Source: Streptomyces sp. NBC_01142 (lineage in GTDB: Bacteria; Actinomycetota; Actinomycetes; Streptomycetales; Streptomycetaceae). Taken from it: DNA of 64,000 nt. The DNA lies in NCBI RefSeq assembly GCF_026341125.1, contig NZ_JAPEOR010000003.1, positions 186,001 to 250,000 on the forward strand. Reading direction: 5' to 3'. How positions within the stretch are numbered: position 1 is the first letter of the stretch; each line of letters opens with the position of its first letter. Position numbers and translations under genes: made by a program. Below the pieces are notes generated by a model. That model searched no databases and had not been told where the DNA came from. It worked only from the letters and a program-made list of their open reading frames with translations. Below are positions 43,081-52,282 of the stretch, piece by piece.

Positions 43081-44682
43081 ATGAAGAGACAGATCATGTC
43101 CATGCTCGCCGGGCTGGCACTGGCGGCGGGATCGCTGCTCGGCGCCGGGCCCGCCGCCGCGGCGGCCGAGCCGCCCATTGACCCGCCCGCGGAGTTCGGC
43201 AACGACTGGCACGACCCGGTCACCGCCGCGCCCCCCGTCGGTCGGCCCGCCACGGCGTCCTGCCAAGTGACGCTCGTTCAGGCGCAGTTCCGCGACTTCA
43301 TGCCGCACAGGGGCAGCTACGCACCTCCCGAGGAGTGCGGCAGAAACTGGAGCAAGGTGGTGCTCCGGCTCGACGGAAGCGTCAAGGGGCGGCAGTACGA
43401 CAGGCTCGGCCACCTCGCCGTCGGTGGAGTGGAGGTGCTCCGTACGTCCACCCCGCAGCCCTCGCCGGACGGCATCGCCTGGTCGGTGGAGAAGGACATC
43501 ACGCGCTACAGCGACACCCTGCGCAGCGCCCAGCCCGTCGAAATGCTCATCGGCAATGTCGTCAATGAGACGTACACCGGCGTCATCGACGTCAAGGTCA
43601 CGCTGACCTTCTACGCGTCCGACGGCACGGTGAAGTCCGCCGGGACGCCCGACAAGGTGCTCGCGCCGGCCGGCACGTCGCTCACCACGCCGCGCAACTC
43701 CGAGCGGATCATCGCCGAGGTGTACGCCACCGGTTCGGGCGGCGGCTGCGAAGAGTACTGGTATCTGACCGTCCCGGACGCCGCCCCCTACTCGTGCAAG
43801 GCCGCGGACGGCCCGTACCGCGAGGTGCAGATCAAGGTCGACGGCCAACTCGCCGGAATCGCGGCGCCGTTCCCGACGGTGTGGACCGGCGGCTGGTCCA
43901 ACCCCTTCCTCTGGTATGTGATTCCGGGGCCACGCGCCTTCGACATCAAACCGATCCAGTACGACCTCACCCCCTTCGCAGCCCGGCTCAACGACGGCCG
44001 GCCGCACCGCGTCGAGGTGTCCGTCGTCGGAGTCCCGCCGGGGCAGACCGGCTGGAGCACGCCCACCAATGTCCTGGTGTGGCAGGACGAGGGAAGCACC
44101 GTGGTCACCGGAGGCCTGACCCGCCACCAGGAGAGCTCACCCGTCAACTCGGTGACGTACACGCCCGGTTCCGAGCACCGGCTCGACACCGAAGGCGGCC
44201 ACCGGCTCACGGTCGCCGGCTACCTCAACACCTCGCACGGGCGGGTGGTGACGTCCGTGAGCCGTACGCTCGCGAACAGCTCCGTCCACCGCTGGACCGA
44301 GGGGGAGAGTCTGGACGCGTTCAAGGGGACCTGGACCGACGACGAGACGGTGACCGGCGGACGGCAGGTCACGGCCACCCACCGCACGTACACGATGGAC
44401 GGCGTCACCACGCTGGGCGCGGGCGACCGGCTGCGTACCGTCCTCACCCTGGGGGACACGGCCGACACCGTCGTTCTGCGGGGTGGAAAGCGGCTGACGT
44501 GGACGCGTCTTGACGACGCGTACGCGGGTGATGCGACGTACACGGCCAATGTGCCGCGCGACCAGCGGCACGCGGTCGGCACGACGGCGGAGCGCTACCG
44601 GCTGTACGGCTCCGGGGGCTGCTACGACCGCACCCTGACGACCGTTCAGGGGACGGTCACCGAGGACCGGCGGCGCTGCTGA
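43081..44682 (+). CDS. Secreted PNGase A-family glycoamidase
   Basis: 533 residues. A Sec signal (MSMLAGLALAAGSLLGAGPAAAAA) precedes a domain like plant/fungal peptide-N4-(N-acetylglucosaminyl)asparagine amidase A: KVVLRLDGSVKGRQYDRLG, VGGVEVLRTSTPQPSPDGI, WSVEKDITRY, GNVVNETYTGVIDV. Plant PNGase A removes N-glycans by cleaving the Asn-GlcNAc amide, including core alpha-1,3-fucosylated chains. Here the enzyme would act outside the cell on eukaryotic (plant or fungal) glycoproteins. It converges on a GH109-type gene. No good ribosome site precedes the ATG; the Met at 43096 follows AAGAGA and is an alternative. Confidence 0.85.
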   Translation: MKRQIMSMLAGLALAAGSLLGAGPAAAAAEPPIDPPAEFGNDWHDPVTAAPPVGRPATASCQVTLVQAQFRDFMPHRGSYAPPEECGRNWSKVVLRLDGSVKGRQYDRLGHLAVGGVEVLRTSTPQPSPDGIAWSVEKDITRYSDTLRSAQPVEMLIGNVVNETYTGVIDVKVTLTFYASDGTVKSAGTPDKVLAPAGTSLTTPRNSERIIAEVYATGSGGGCEEYWYLTVPDAAPYSCKAADGPYREVQIKVDGQLAGIAAPFPTVWTGGWSNPFLWYVIPGPRAFDIKPIQYDLTPFAARLNDGRPHRVEVSVVGVPPGQTGWSTPTNVLVWQDEGSTVVTGGLTRHQESSPVNSVTYTPGSEHRLDTEGGHRLTVAGYLNTSHGRVVTSVSRTLANSSVHRWTEGESLDAFKGTWTDDETVTGGRQVTATHRTYTMDGVTTLGAGDRLRTVLTLGDTADTVVLRGGKRLTWTRLDDAYAGDATYTANVPRDQRHAVGTTAERYRLYGSGGCYDRTLTTVQGTVTEDRRRC

Positions 44683-44688
44683 GAGGAA

Positions 44689-44718
44689 CGGGGCCCGGCC
44701 GGCGCGAGCCGGGCCCCG
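44689..44718. terminator. Hairpin terminator
   Basis: CGGGGCCCGGC and GCCGGGCCCCG form an 11-bp stem with an 8-nt loop immediately after the PNGase A-like stop codon and before the 21-bp repeat array. Confidence 0.75.
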
Positions 44719-44719
44719 C

Positions 44720-44803
44720 CCGTCAGGACGCGGGCCTGGACCGTCAGGACGCGGGCCTGGACCGTCAGGACGCGGGCCCCTCCCGTCAGGACGCGGGCCT
44801 GGC
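44720..44803. repeat. 21-bp tandem repeat copying the 3' end of the GH109-type gene
   Basis: The core CCGTCAGGACGCGGGCC recurs at 44720, 44741, 44762 and 44783 with 21-bp spacing. The last copy contains the minus-strand TGA of the GH109-type gene (44786-44788) and its last codons, so three extra copies of the stop-codon region lie downstream of the gene. Confidence 0.92.
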
Positions 44804-46270
44804 CGAATCCACGCCGGGACGTGCCTTCCTCCACTCGCCCCGGGTGAAGTCCGGTATCTGCTGCGGCGCGCCCTTCGCCTTGACCGACGCATGGCTCAGC
44901 GGAACCGGAGCCGTCCAGGTGGCCGCGTCGTACACGTCGAAGTCGGGGACCAGGCCCAGCTGCATGCACTGCATCAGCCGGAAGATCATGATGTAGTCCA
45001 TGCCGCCGTGGCCGCCGGGCGGGTTGGAGTGCTCCTTCCACAGCCAGTGGTCCCAGTCGGCGTACTGGGAGAAGTCCTTCCACTGGTCGTCGGTGTGGTC
45101 GGGCTCCAGGTAGATCCGGGCCGGGTAGTCCTCGAAGACACCCTTCGTACCGCCGAGGCTGTTGATCCGGCTGTAAGGATGCGGGGTCGACACATCGTGC
45201 TCGAGCCGGATGACGCGGCCCTTCGCCGTCTGGACCATGCTGATCGTCCGGTCGCTCTCGATGTACGTCTCCTTCCAGCTCGGGTCGCCCGGCGGCATGT
45301 TGGCCCTGCGGTACTCGGCCAGGCCCAGGGCCGGGGTGCCGAAACTGGAGATGCTCACCACTCGGTCGCCGCGGTTGATGTCCATGTAGTTGGAGACCGG
45401 GCCGAAACCGTGGTTGGGGTAGAGGTCACCACGCAGCCGGGTGTGCCACAGCCGCCGCCAGGGACCCTCGTAGTAGTCCGGGTCGAACATCAGGCCGCGC
45501 AGATCGTGGTTGTACGCCCCCGCACCGTGCAGCAGATCGCCGAACTTGCCGGCGTGCGCCATGCGCAGCACCCGCATCTCGTTCTTGCCGTAACAACAGT
45601 TCTCCAGCTGCATACAGTGGCGCCGGGTGCGCTCGGAGAGGTCGACCAGCTGCCACAGCTCGTCCAGACGCATGGCGACGGGGCACTCCACGCCGACGTG
45701 CTTGCCGTTCAGCATCGCCGCCTTGGCCATCGCGAAGTGGAGGTCCCAGGGCGTGGCCACATAGACGAAGTCGAGGTCGCCACGCTCGCAGAGGTTCTCG
45801 TAGTCGTCCTCGCCCTTGGTGTACACGGCGGGAGCGGGCTGACCGGCCTTGACCACCTTCGCCGCGGCGCTCTCGGTCTTGGCCTTGACCGGGTCGCACA
45901 GGGCGACGACCCGGACCCCGGGGAGGGCGAGGAAAAGGTCGATCATGCTGCCGCCGCGATTGCCGAGGCCGATGATCCCGACCCGGACGGTGGTGCGGCG
46001 GTCGAAGGGGATCCCGGCCATCGTGCGGCCCTTGCGGGCGGGGGCTGCGGTCTCCGCGGCTCCCGCTCCGGCGGTCTCCGTGGGGGCGATGGCTCCGGCG
46101 GTTCCGCCGGCAGCGCCGGTGCCCGCCGCCGCGGCGGTGGAGGTGCCCAGCGCCCCGAGGCCGAGCCCCGCGCCCGCCGCGCCGGCTGTGGTCCGCAGGA
46201 CGGAGCGGCGGCTCATCGAGCCGGCGTCGCCTTCGTCCCTGCCGTGGTTCTGCTGTGCTGCGTCGTTCAT
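44786..46270 (-). CDS. Gfo/Idh/MocA oxidoreductase, GH109 glycosidase-like, Tat-exported
   Basis: 494 residues. A Tat signal ([17 protein letters not shown]) and an Ala/Gly/Thr-rich linker lead to an NAD-binding Rossmann domain ([38 protein letters not shown]) and a C-terminal Gfo/Idh domain with [16 protein letters not shown] and [11 protein letters not shown], the pattern of GH109 alpha-N-acetylgalactosaminidases that work by an NAD redox mechanism. Glycan cleavage is inferred from that likeness and from the PNGase A-like neighbour. RBS TGGAGG precedes the ATG at 46270. A palindromic operator candidate lies about 100 bp upstream. Confidence 0.82.
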   Translation of the reverse strand: MNDAAQQNHGRDEGDAGSMSRRSVLRTTAGAAGAGLGLGALGTSTAAAAGTGAAGGTAGAIAPTETAGAGAAETAAPARKGRTMAGIPFDRRTTVRVGIIGLGNRGGSMIDLFLALPGVRVVALCDPVKAKTESAAAKVVKAGQPAPAVYTKGEDDYENLCERGDLDFVYVATPWDLHFAMAKAAMLNGKHVGVECPVAMRLDELWQLVDLSERTRRHCMQLENCCYGKNEMRVLRMAHAGKFGDLLHGAGAYNHDLRGLMFDPDYYEGPWRRLWHTRLRGDLYPNHGFGPVSNYMDINRGDRVVSISSFGTPALGLAEYRRANMPPGDPSWKETYIESDRTISMVQTAKGRVIRLEHDVSTPHPYSRINSLGGTKGVFEDYPARIYLEPDHTDDQWKDFSQYADWDHWLWKEHSNPPGGHGGMDYIMIFRLMQCMQLGLVPDFDVYDAATWTAPVPLSHASVKAKGAPQQIPDFTRGEWRKARPGVDSARPAS

Positions 46271-46365
46271 CGAGCCTCCAGGAGAGCTGACGTTGCGCGG
46301 CTGGTTCACGAACCTCGGTAGGGACCTTGGTAGTTGGTGCTGCAGATGCGCAAGGGCACGCGTTT

Positions 46366-46392
46366 GGACTCTTGGTCCGAGTCCATGGACTC
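46366..46392. promoter_or_regulatory. Candidate operator upstream of the GH109-type gene
   Basis: GAGTCCATGGACTC (46379-46392) is a perfect 14-bp palindrome, and a further inverted half-site GGACTC lies at 46366-46371. Three half-sites in 27 bp, about 100 bp before the ATG, suggest a regulator binding site; the protein is unknown (the MarR gene next door is one candidate). Confidence 0.55.
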
Positions 46393-46463
46393 TTCTTCAC
46401 CGCTCTCCTGGAGACGGGGAGAAGAGGGCGTCGCCGTGCCCGGAAGTGACGTCGAGGGCGGCT

Positions 46464-46910
46464 TCAGCAGCGCGGCCCGGCGCCGTCGACCAGGGTGGAC
46501 AGCAGACCGCCCAGCACCTCGCGCTGGTCGGCGGTCAAGGGAGCCAGGATGTCCTCCGCGGCTGCGCGGCGAGCGCGGCGCAGCGCTCTGAGCGTGGCGC
46601 GGCCGGTGTCGGTGAGCTCGATCCGGATCACCCTGCGGTTGGTCGGATCGGGGGCGCGCCGGACACGGCCGCTCGCCTCCAGACCGTCCACCAGGCTGGT
46701 GACGGCCCGGGGAACCACCTCGAGGCGCGCGGCGAGATCGGCCATGCGAGGCGGCTGGTCGTAGTGCGAGACGGTGCGCAGGAGACGGGACTGCGCGGGT
46801 GTGATGGCGATGTCGGCCGACTCCAGCTGCCGCTTCTGGCTTCGGTGGAGGCGGCGGGTCAGCCGCAGCAGCTGTTCGGCCAGCAGGCCGTCGGCGTCGG
46901 GGGTGCTCAT
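46464..46910 (-). CDS. MarR-family regulator of the divergent ABC exporter
   Basis: 148 residues with the MarR winged helix: AITPAQSRLLRTVSHYDQPPRMADLAARLEV in outline, recognition helix VPRAVTSLVDGLEASGRV and wing RRAPDPTNRRVIRIELTDTG. It diverges from the ABC exporter at 47008 across 97 bp of unusually AT-rich sequence, the standard MarR/exporter arrangement. A weak inverted element around GTGAGCTATGCTCTC may be its operator. No ribosome site is obvious. Confidence 0.88.
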   Translation of the reverse strand: MSTPDADGLLAEQLLRLTRRLHRSQKRQLESADIAITPAQSRLLRTVSHYDQPPRMADLAARLEVVPRAVTSLVDGLEASGRVRRAPDPTNRRVIRIELTDTGRATLRALRRARRAAAEDILAPLTADQREVLGGLLSTLVDGAGPRC

Positions 46911-47007
46911 ACCCGGAACAATATCAGGACCAGGATCATTGTGAAGTTAGGTAACAGTGAGCTATGCTCTCAAAATATTTGCTGTCCCACGCCTGTCGAA
47001 GGAGCCC

Positions 47008-48816
47008 ATGAAACCCGAACAATCCACCTGGACACCGCCGCCCAAGGGCGCGGATCAGCCACCCGCCGAAGTGCGGCGCATCCTCCGGCTCTTCCGCCCC
47101 TACCGCGGCCGGCTCGCCGTCGTCGGACTGCTCGTCGGCGCCGCGTCACTCGTCTCGGTCGCTTCGCCGTTCATGCTGCGCGAGATCCTCGACACCGCGA
47201 TCCCGCAGGGGCGCACCGGGCTGCTCAGCCTGCTCGCCCTCGGCATGATCCTCACCGCGGTGATGACCAGCGTCTTCGGCGTGCTCCAGACGCTGATCTC
47301 CACCACCGTCGGCCAGCGCGTCATGCACGATCTGCGCACCGCGGTCTACGCCCAGCTGCAGCGCATGCCGCTCGCCTTCTTCACCAGGACCCGCACCGGA
47401 GAGGTCCAGTCGCGCATCGCCAACGACATCGGCGGAATGCAGGCGACCGTGACCTCCACCGCGACCTCCCTGGTCTCCAACCTCACGGCCGTGGTCGCCA
47501 CGGTCGTCGCGATGCTCGCACTCGACTGGCGGCTGACCGCGGTCTCGCTGCTCCTGCTGCCGCTGTTCGTCTGGATCAGCCGACGCGTCGGCCGCGAGCG
47601 CAAGAAGATCACCACGCAGCGTCAGAAGCAGATGGCCGCCATGGCGGCGACCGTCACCGAGTCGCTCTCCGTCAGCGGCATCCTGCTCGGCCGCACCATG
47701 GGCCGGGCCGACTCACTGACCACATCCTTCGCCGAGGAGTCCGAGCGCCTCGTCGACCTCGAAGTGCGCTCCAGCATGGCCGGGCGGTGGCGGATGTCCA
47801 CCATCGGTATCGTCATGGCCGCGATGCCCGCACTCATCTACTGGGCCGCGGGACTCACGCTCCGGTCCGGAGGACCGGCGATCTCCATCGGCACGCTCGT
47901 CGCCTTCGTCTCGCTCCAGCAGGGCCTGTTCCGTCCCGCCGTGAGCCTGCTCTCCACCGGAGTGCAGATGCAGACCTCGCTCGCGCTCTTCCAGCGGATC
48001 TTCGAGTATCTCGACCTGCCGGTGGACATCACCGAGCCCGAGAAGCCCGTCCGGCTCGCGAAGGTCCGCGGCGAAGTGCGGTTCCACGACGTCGACTTCC
48101 TCTACGAGGACAAGCAGGCGCGACCGACCCTCGACGGTATCGATGTCACAGTCCCGGCGGGCGGCAGCCTGGCGGTCGTCGGACCCACCGGCTCCGGCAA
48201 GTCCACGCTCAGCTATCTGGTGCCCCGGCTGTACGACGTCACCGGAGGCAGAGTCACGCTCGACGGCGTGGACGTACGCGACCTCGACTTCGACACCCTC
48301 GCCCGAGCCGTGGGCGTCGTCTCCCAGGAGACGTACCTCTTCCATGCCTCCGTCGCGGACAACCTGCGCTTCGCCAAGCCGGACGCGACCGACGGGGAGC
48401 TGGAGGCGGCCGCACGCGCCGCGCAGATCCACGACCACATCGCGTCCCTGCCCGACGGCTACGACACCCTGGTCGGCGAGCGCGGCTACCGCTTCTCGGG
48501 CGGCGAGAAGCAGCGGCTCGCCATCGCCCGCACCATCCTGCGTGACCCGCCCGTTCTGATCCTCGACGAGGCGACCAGCGCCCTCGACACCCGTACCGAA
48601 CACGCCGTGCAGCGGGCGATCGACGCGCTCTCCGCGGGCCGCACCACCATCACCATCGCCCATCGGCTCTCCACGGTCAGGGATGCCGACCAGATCGTCG
48701 TCCTCGACGCGGGACAGATAGCCGAGCGCGGCAGCCATGAGGAACTGCTCGACCGGGACGGCCGCTACGCCGCTCTGGTGCGCAGGGACGCCCAGTTGGC
48801 CCCCGTCGCACCCTGA
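47008..48816 (+). CDS. ABC multidrug/lipid exporter (homodimeric type)
   Basis: 602 residues: a six-helix membrane domain (RPYRGRLAVVGLLVGAASLV onward) fused to a complete nucleotide-binding domain with Walker A GPTGSGKST, Q-loop VSQETYL, signature FSGGEKQRLAIARTI, Walker B LILDEATSALD and H-loop IAHRLST. All catalytic residues are present, so it can act as a homodimer, in contrast to the pair at 39336-42919. GAAGGAG precedes the ATG. It is expected to be repressed by the divergent MarR protein until substrate appears. Confidence 0.92.
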   Translation: MKPEQSTWTPPPKGADQPPAEVRRILRLFRPYRGRLAVVGLLVGAASLVSVASPFMLREILDTAIPQGRTGLLSLLALGMILTAVMTSVFGVLQTLISTTVGQRVMHDLRTAVYAQLQRMPLAFFTRTRTGEVQSRIANDIGGMQATVTSTATSLVSNLTAVVATVVAMLALDWRLTAVSLLLLPLFVWISRRVGRERKKITTQRQKQMAAMAATVTESLSVSGILLGRTMGRADSLTTSFAEESERLVDLEVRSSMAGRWRMSTIGIVMAAMPALIYWAAGLTLRSGGPAISIGTLVAFVSLQQGLFRPAVSLLSTGVQMQTSLALFQRIFEYLDLPVDITEPEKPVRLAKVRGEVRFHDVDFLYEDKQARPTLDGIDVTVPAGGSLAVVGPTGSGKSTLSYLVPRLYDVTGGRVTLDGVDVRDLDFDTLARAVGVVSQETYLFHASVADNLRFAKPDATDGELEAAARAAQIHDHIASLPDGYDTLVGERGYRFSGGEKQRLAIARTILRDPPVLILDEATSALDTRTEHAVQRAIDALSAGRTTITIAHRLSTVRDADQIVVLDAGQIAERGSHEELLDRDGRYAALVRRDAQLAPVAP

Positions 48817-48855
48817 CGGTGGACGGCTCTCTCCGATACGGCATGATCGCCGCCC

Positions 48856-49449
48856 ATGAGAGCTCTTCTTGGGGTGGAACTGCCCGGATACCGGCCCGTC
48901 GACAACGACGTGTGGGCGAACGACGAAGGCGATGTGCTGTCGCTGCACTTCTTCGGGCTGGCGCCCGACCTGCCCGCGTCGCTCGACGACGGGCCCGCGC
49001 TGCGCGCCGCCCTCACCCGCTACACCGCCGACGCCGGGGGCGGCCTGATCGAGGCCTCGGTGAAGTCACTCGGCCGGCTTCCCGCGCTGAAGCAGATACT
49101 GAAACTGCCGCTGCCGGGACAGCCCAGCGGCCAGGCCTTCATCGGCAGCTTCACCGTGCCGCGCGCGAACTGCAGCACCGTGGTGAAGATCCAGGCCCCC
49201 GAGCGCGGAATGACGGGGATGCGCGAGGCGATGGTGATGGCCCAGGTCGGCCACGACAAGTACTTCCGGCCCCACCCGTACGCGCCGGAGGTCCAGGGCG
49301 GTCTGCCCTTCCACGCCGCCGACCATGCCCAGTGGGACGCGCAGTTCCCCGACCACCCGCTGACCCGGGTTCGGCGCGCCCTGGACAGTCTTGCCGAAGT
49401 GGTCCAGGTGACACCGGAGTTCGCGGCGCTGCCGCCCTTCGCCCCCTGA
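48856..49449 (+). CDS. Conserved hypothetical protein
   Basis: 197 residues with no membrane segment or signal. It opens MRALLGVELPGYRPVDNDVW and contains RGMTGMREAMVMAQVGHDKYFRPHPY and DHPLTRVRRALDSL. The architecture looks like a single alpha/beta domain common in Streptomyces but without known function. It follows the ABC exporter by 39 bp and may share its transcript. The 150 bp after its stop contain imperfect GGTCAG-rich repeats. Confidence 0.7.
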   Translation: MRALLGVELPGYRPVDNDVWANDEGDVLSLHFFGLAPDLPASLDDGPALRAALTRYTADAGGGLIEASVKSLGRLPALKQILKLPLPGQPSGQAFIGSFTVPRANCSTVVKIQAPERGMTGMREAMVMAQVGHDKYFRPHPYAPEVQGGLPFHAADHAQWDAQFPDHPLTRVRRALDSLAEVVQVTPEFAALPPFAP

Positions 49450-49599
49450 GGCATGTGCGCGGTGACGGGGTCGGGCCAGGCACTCCGGCCGGCGGGGTCG
49501 GGGGCCAGGCAGGTCAGGCACCTCGGGCGGGCCACACACGTCAGGTCAGGTCAGACACCTCGGGTCACACGCGTCCGGTCAGCTTGGGCCGTACAGGTG

Positions 49600-50691
49600 T
49601 CAGGTCAGGCCGGCCAGGGCCGGTTCACCCTCCAGCAGCCGCTTGATCTCGCGGACCGCCGCGCGGCCCGCCCGGTTGGCGCCGATCGTCGAGGCCGATG
49701 GCCCGTACCCGACGAGATGGATCCGAGCGTCCCGTACGGCGCGCGTGCCCTCCACCTGCACGCCGCCGCCCGGCTCGCGCAGCCTCAGCGGTGCGAGATG
49801 GTCGATGGCCGCACGGAAACCGGTCGCCCAGAGGATCGCATCCGCCTCCACCGTCCGCCCGTCGCCCCAGGCCACCCCGGTCGGCGTGATCCGGTCGAAC
49901 ATCGGCAACCGGTCAAGGACCCCTTCCGCACGGGCCCGCCGGATGGCGTCGTTCACCGGCAGTCCGGTCACCGAGACCACGCTCCGGGGCGGCAGTCCAC
50001 GCCGTACGCGCTCCTCCACCATGGCCACCGCTGCCCGCCCGGCGTCCTCGTTGAACGGGCCCTCGCGGAAGACGGGCGGCCTCCGCGTCACCCAGATGGT
50101 GTCCGCCGCCACCTCCGCGATCTCCATCAGATGCTGCGTCCCGGAGGCCCCGCCGCCCACCACGATCACGCGCTGCCCGGCGAACTCCTCGGGCCCCGGA
50201 TAGTCCACGGTGTGCAACTGCCGCCCCCGGAAGGTGTCCTGGCCCGGGTAGCGGGGCCAGAACGGACGGTCCCAGGTGCCGGTCGCATTGATCAGCGCCC
50301 GCGCCGACCAGGTGCCCTCCGAGGTCTCGACGAGCAGCCGCCCGCCCTCTCCCTCGTGGACCCTGGTGACGTCGACGGGCCGGTGGACGCGGAGATCGAA
50401 GCGCTCCTCGTACGCCGAGAAGTACGCACCGATCACCTCGGAGGAGGGCCGCCCGTCGTCCGCACCCGTCAGTTCCATGCCCGGCAGCGCGTGCATGCCG
50501 TGCACCTTGCCGTACGTCAGTGAGGGCCACCGGAACTGCCAGGCGCCGCCCGCGCGCGGGGCGTGGTCGAGCACCACGAAGTCGCGGTCCGGCACCAGGC
50601 CGGCGCGACGCAGATGGTGGGCGCCGGACAGACCCGCCTGCCCGGCGCCGACGACGACCACGTCCACGTCTCGTACCCCGATATTGTTCAC
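49600..50691 (-). CDS. Flavin-containing monooxygenase-like NAD(P)/FAD oxidoreductase
   Basis: 363 residues with two Rossmann motifs, FAD GAGQAGLSGAHHL near the N-terminus and NAD(P) VVGGGASGTQHL mid-protein, plus ATGF (LWATGFRAAIDHL) typical of class B flavoprotein monooxygenases. The FMO identifying segment is not strictly conserved, so it may be a related oxidoreductase (TrkA/CzcO-like). GTG start at 50691. It follows the aldehyde dehydrogenase by 52 bp on the same strand and may be the last gene of the lysine-catabolic operon, though its role there is unclear. Confidence 0.8.
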   Translation of the reverse strand: MNNIGVRDVDVVVVGAGQAGLSGAHHLRRAGLVPDRDFVVLDHAPRAGGAWQFRWPSLTYGKVHGMHALPGMELTGADDGRPSSEVIGAYFSAYEERFDLRVHRPVDVTRVHEGEGGRLLVETSEGTWSARALINATGTWDRPFWPRYPGQDTFRGRQLHTVDYPGPEEFAGQRVIVVGGGASGTQHLMEIAEVAADTIWVTRRPPVFREGPFNEDAGRAAVAMVEERVRRGLPPRSVVSVTGLPVNDAIRRARAEGVLDRLPMFDRITPTGVAWGDGRTVEADAILWATGFRAAIDHLAPLRLREPGGGVQVEGTRAVRDARIHLVGYGPSASTIGANRAGRAAVREIKRLLEGEPALAGLT

Positions 50692-50743
50692 GCTTCTACC
50701 AACTGCGCCGGGGCCGTGGATCTTCCCGCTCCACCCGGCGGAG

Positions 50744-52282
50744 CTAGAGGAAGTTGACTCCCTGGGCCAGGGGCAGGCTGTCCGAGTAGTTCACGGTGTT
50801 GGTGGCCCGCCGCATATACGCCCGCCAGGCGTCCGAGCCGGACTCGCGGCCGCCGCCGGTCTCCTTCTCCCCGCCGAACGCCCCGCCGATCTCGGCGCCC
50901 GAGGTGCCGATGTTGACATTGGCGATGCCGCAGTCGGAGCCGTCGGCGGCCAGGAAGCGCTCCGCCTCGCGCTGGTCCTGCGTGAAGATGCTGGAGGACA
51001 GGCCCTGCGGGACCCCGTTCTGCAGGGCGATCGCCTCGTCCAGGGTCCGGTAGGTGAGCACGTACAGGATCGGCGCGAAGGTCTCGCGGCGGACCACGGC
51101 GGTCTGGTCCGGCATCCGCACGACCGCCGGACGCACATACGCCGCCTCGGGTGCCTGGGCCTGCAGCTGTCGGTCACCGCCGGTCAGGACCTTCCCGCCG
51201 TCGGCCTGGGCCGCCGCCAGTGCCTCGTCCATCGCCAGGTGTGCAGCGGCGGAGATCAGCGGGCCCACCAGGGTGCCCGCATCGAAGGGGTCACCGACGG
51301 GCAGCTGGCCGTACGCATGGACGATCTTCTCCACCAGCGCGTCCGCGATGTCCTCGTGCACGATCAGCCGGCGCAGGCTGGTGCAGCGCTGGCCCGCGGT
51401 GCCCGCGGCCGAGAAGACGATCCCGCGCACCGTGAGGTCGAGGTCGGCGGACGGCGTGACGACCGCCGCGTTGTTCCCGCCCAGTTCCAGCAGACAGCGG
51501 CCGAACCGGGCCGCCACTCGCGGAGCGACCTCGCGGCCCATCCGTACCGATCCGGTCGCGCTCACCAGGGCGACACGCGCGTCGTCGACCAGCCGCTCGC
51601 CCGACTCGCGCCCGCCGAGAAGGAGCCGGTGCACGCCCTCGGGCGCGCCGGTGTCGGCGGCGGCGCGGGCCAGCAGGGCATCACAGGCAAGCGCGGTCAA
51701 CGGGGTCAGCTCCGAGGGCTTCCAGACGACGGTGTCACCGCAGACCAGGGCGAGAGCGGTGTTCCACGACCAGACGGCGACCGGGAAGTTGAAGGCGGAG
51801 ATCACACCGACCACGCCCAGCGGGTGCCAGCTCTCCGCGAGACGGTGACCCGGCCGCTCCGAGGCCATGGTCCGCCCGTACAGCTGACGGGAGAGCCCGA
51901 CCGCGAACTCGCAGATGTCGATCATTTCCTGTACTTCGCCGAGCGCCTCGGAACGGATCTTGCCCGCCTCGATGGTGACCAGGTCCGCCAGGTCCTCCTT
52001 GTGCTCACTCAGCAGCCCGCCCAGGCGCTTGACCAGCGCGCCGCGCTGCGGCGCGGGGACGGTACGCCAGACCCGGAACGCCTGTTCGGCCGCGCCGATC
52101 TCCGCGTACGCCTGCTCGGGCGACGTGGCGGGCAGCGTGAACAGAGTGCCGCCGGTGAGCGGCGTACGGGCGATGAGATCGCCACCGCCCGCGGGCAGTT
52201 GGGCGCCGCAGCGGAGCAGGCTCTGCTGCGCGCGGGCGCGCAGCGAGTCGTGGTCGGGGAGCGTGGTGCGGTTCGTGGTCAC
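50744..52282 (-). CDS. amaB: Aldehyde dehydrogenase, AmaB/ALDH7-type (2-aminoadipate semialdehyde)
   Basis: 512 residues with the ALDH core: WHPLGVVGVISAFNFPVAVW, VWKPSELTPLTALA, the glutamate in LLELGGNNAAVV and catalytic Cys in SAAGTAGQRCTSLRRL. NNAAVV and GQRCTS match ALDH7/antiquitin-like enzymes that oxidise L-2-aminoadipate 6-semialdehyde. It is translationally coupled to hglS upstream (GTGA overlap at 52279-52282), which fits a lysine/pipecolate to 2-oxoadipate route. GTG start at 52282 with AAGGACG upstream. Substrate is inferred from gene order. Confidence 0.85.
   Translation of the reverse strand: MTTNRTTLPDHDSLRARAQQSLLRCGAQLPAGGGDLIARTPLTGGTLFTLPATSPEQAYAEIGAAEQAFRVWRTVPAPQRGALVKRLGGLLSEHKEDLADLVTIEAGKIRSEALGEVQEMIDICEFAVGLSRQLYGRTMASERPGHRLAESWHPLGVVGVISAFNFPVAVWSWNTALALVCGDTVVWKPSELTPLTALACDALLARAAADTGAPEGVHRLLLGGRESGERLVDDARVALVSATGSVRMGREVAPRVAARFGRCLLELGGNNAAVVTPSADLDLTVRGIVFSAAGTAGQRCTSLRRLIVHEDIADALVEKIVHAYGQLPVGDPFDAGTLVGPLISAAAHLAMDEALAAAQADGGKVLTGGDRQLQAQAPEAAYVRPAVVRMPDQTAVVRRETFAPILYVLTYRTLDEAIALQNGVPQGLSSSIFTQDQREAERFLAADGSDCGIANVNIGTSGAEIGGAFGGEKETGGGRESGSDAWRAYMRRATNTVNYSDSLPLAQGVNFL

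Noticed and set aside
49500..49620. GGTCAG-rich imperfect repeats between 49449 and the flavin monooxygenase end, considered as a CRISPR-like or operator array
   Set aside because: Units differ in length and spacing, copies are few and there are no spacers; more likely low-complexity drift.
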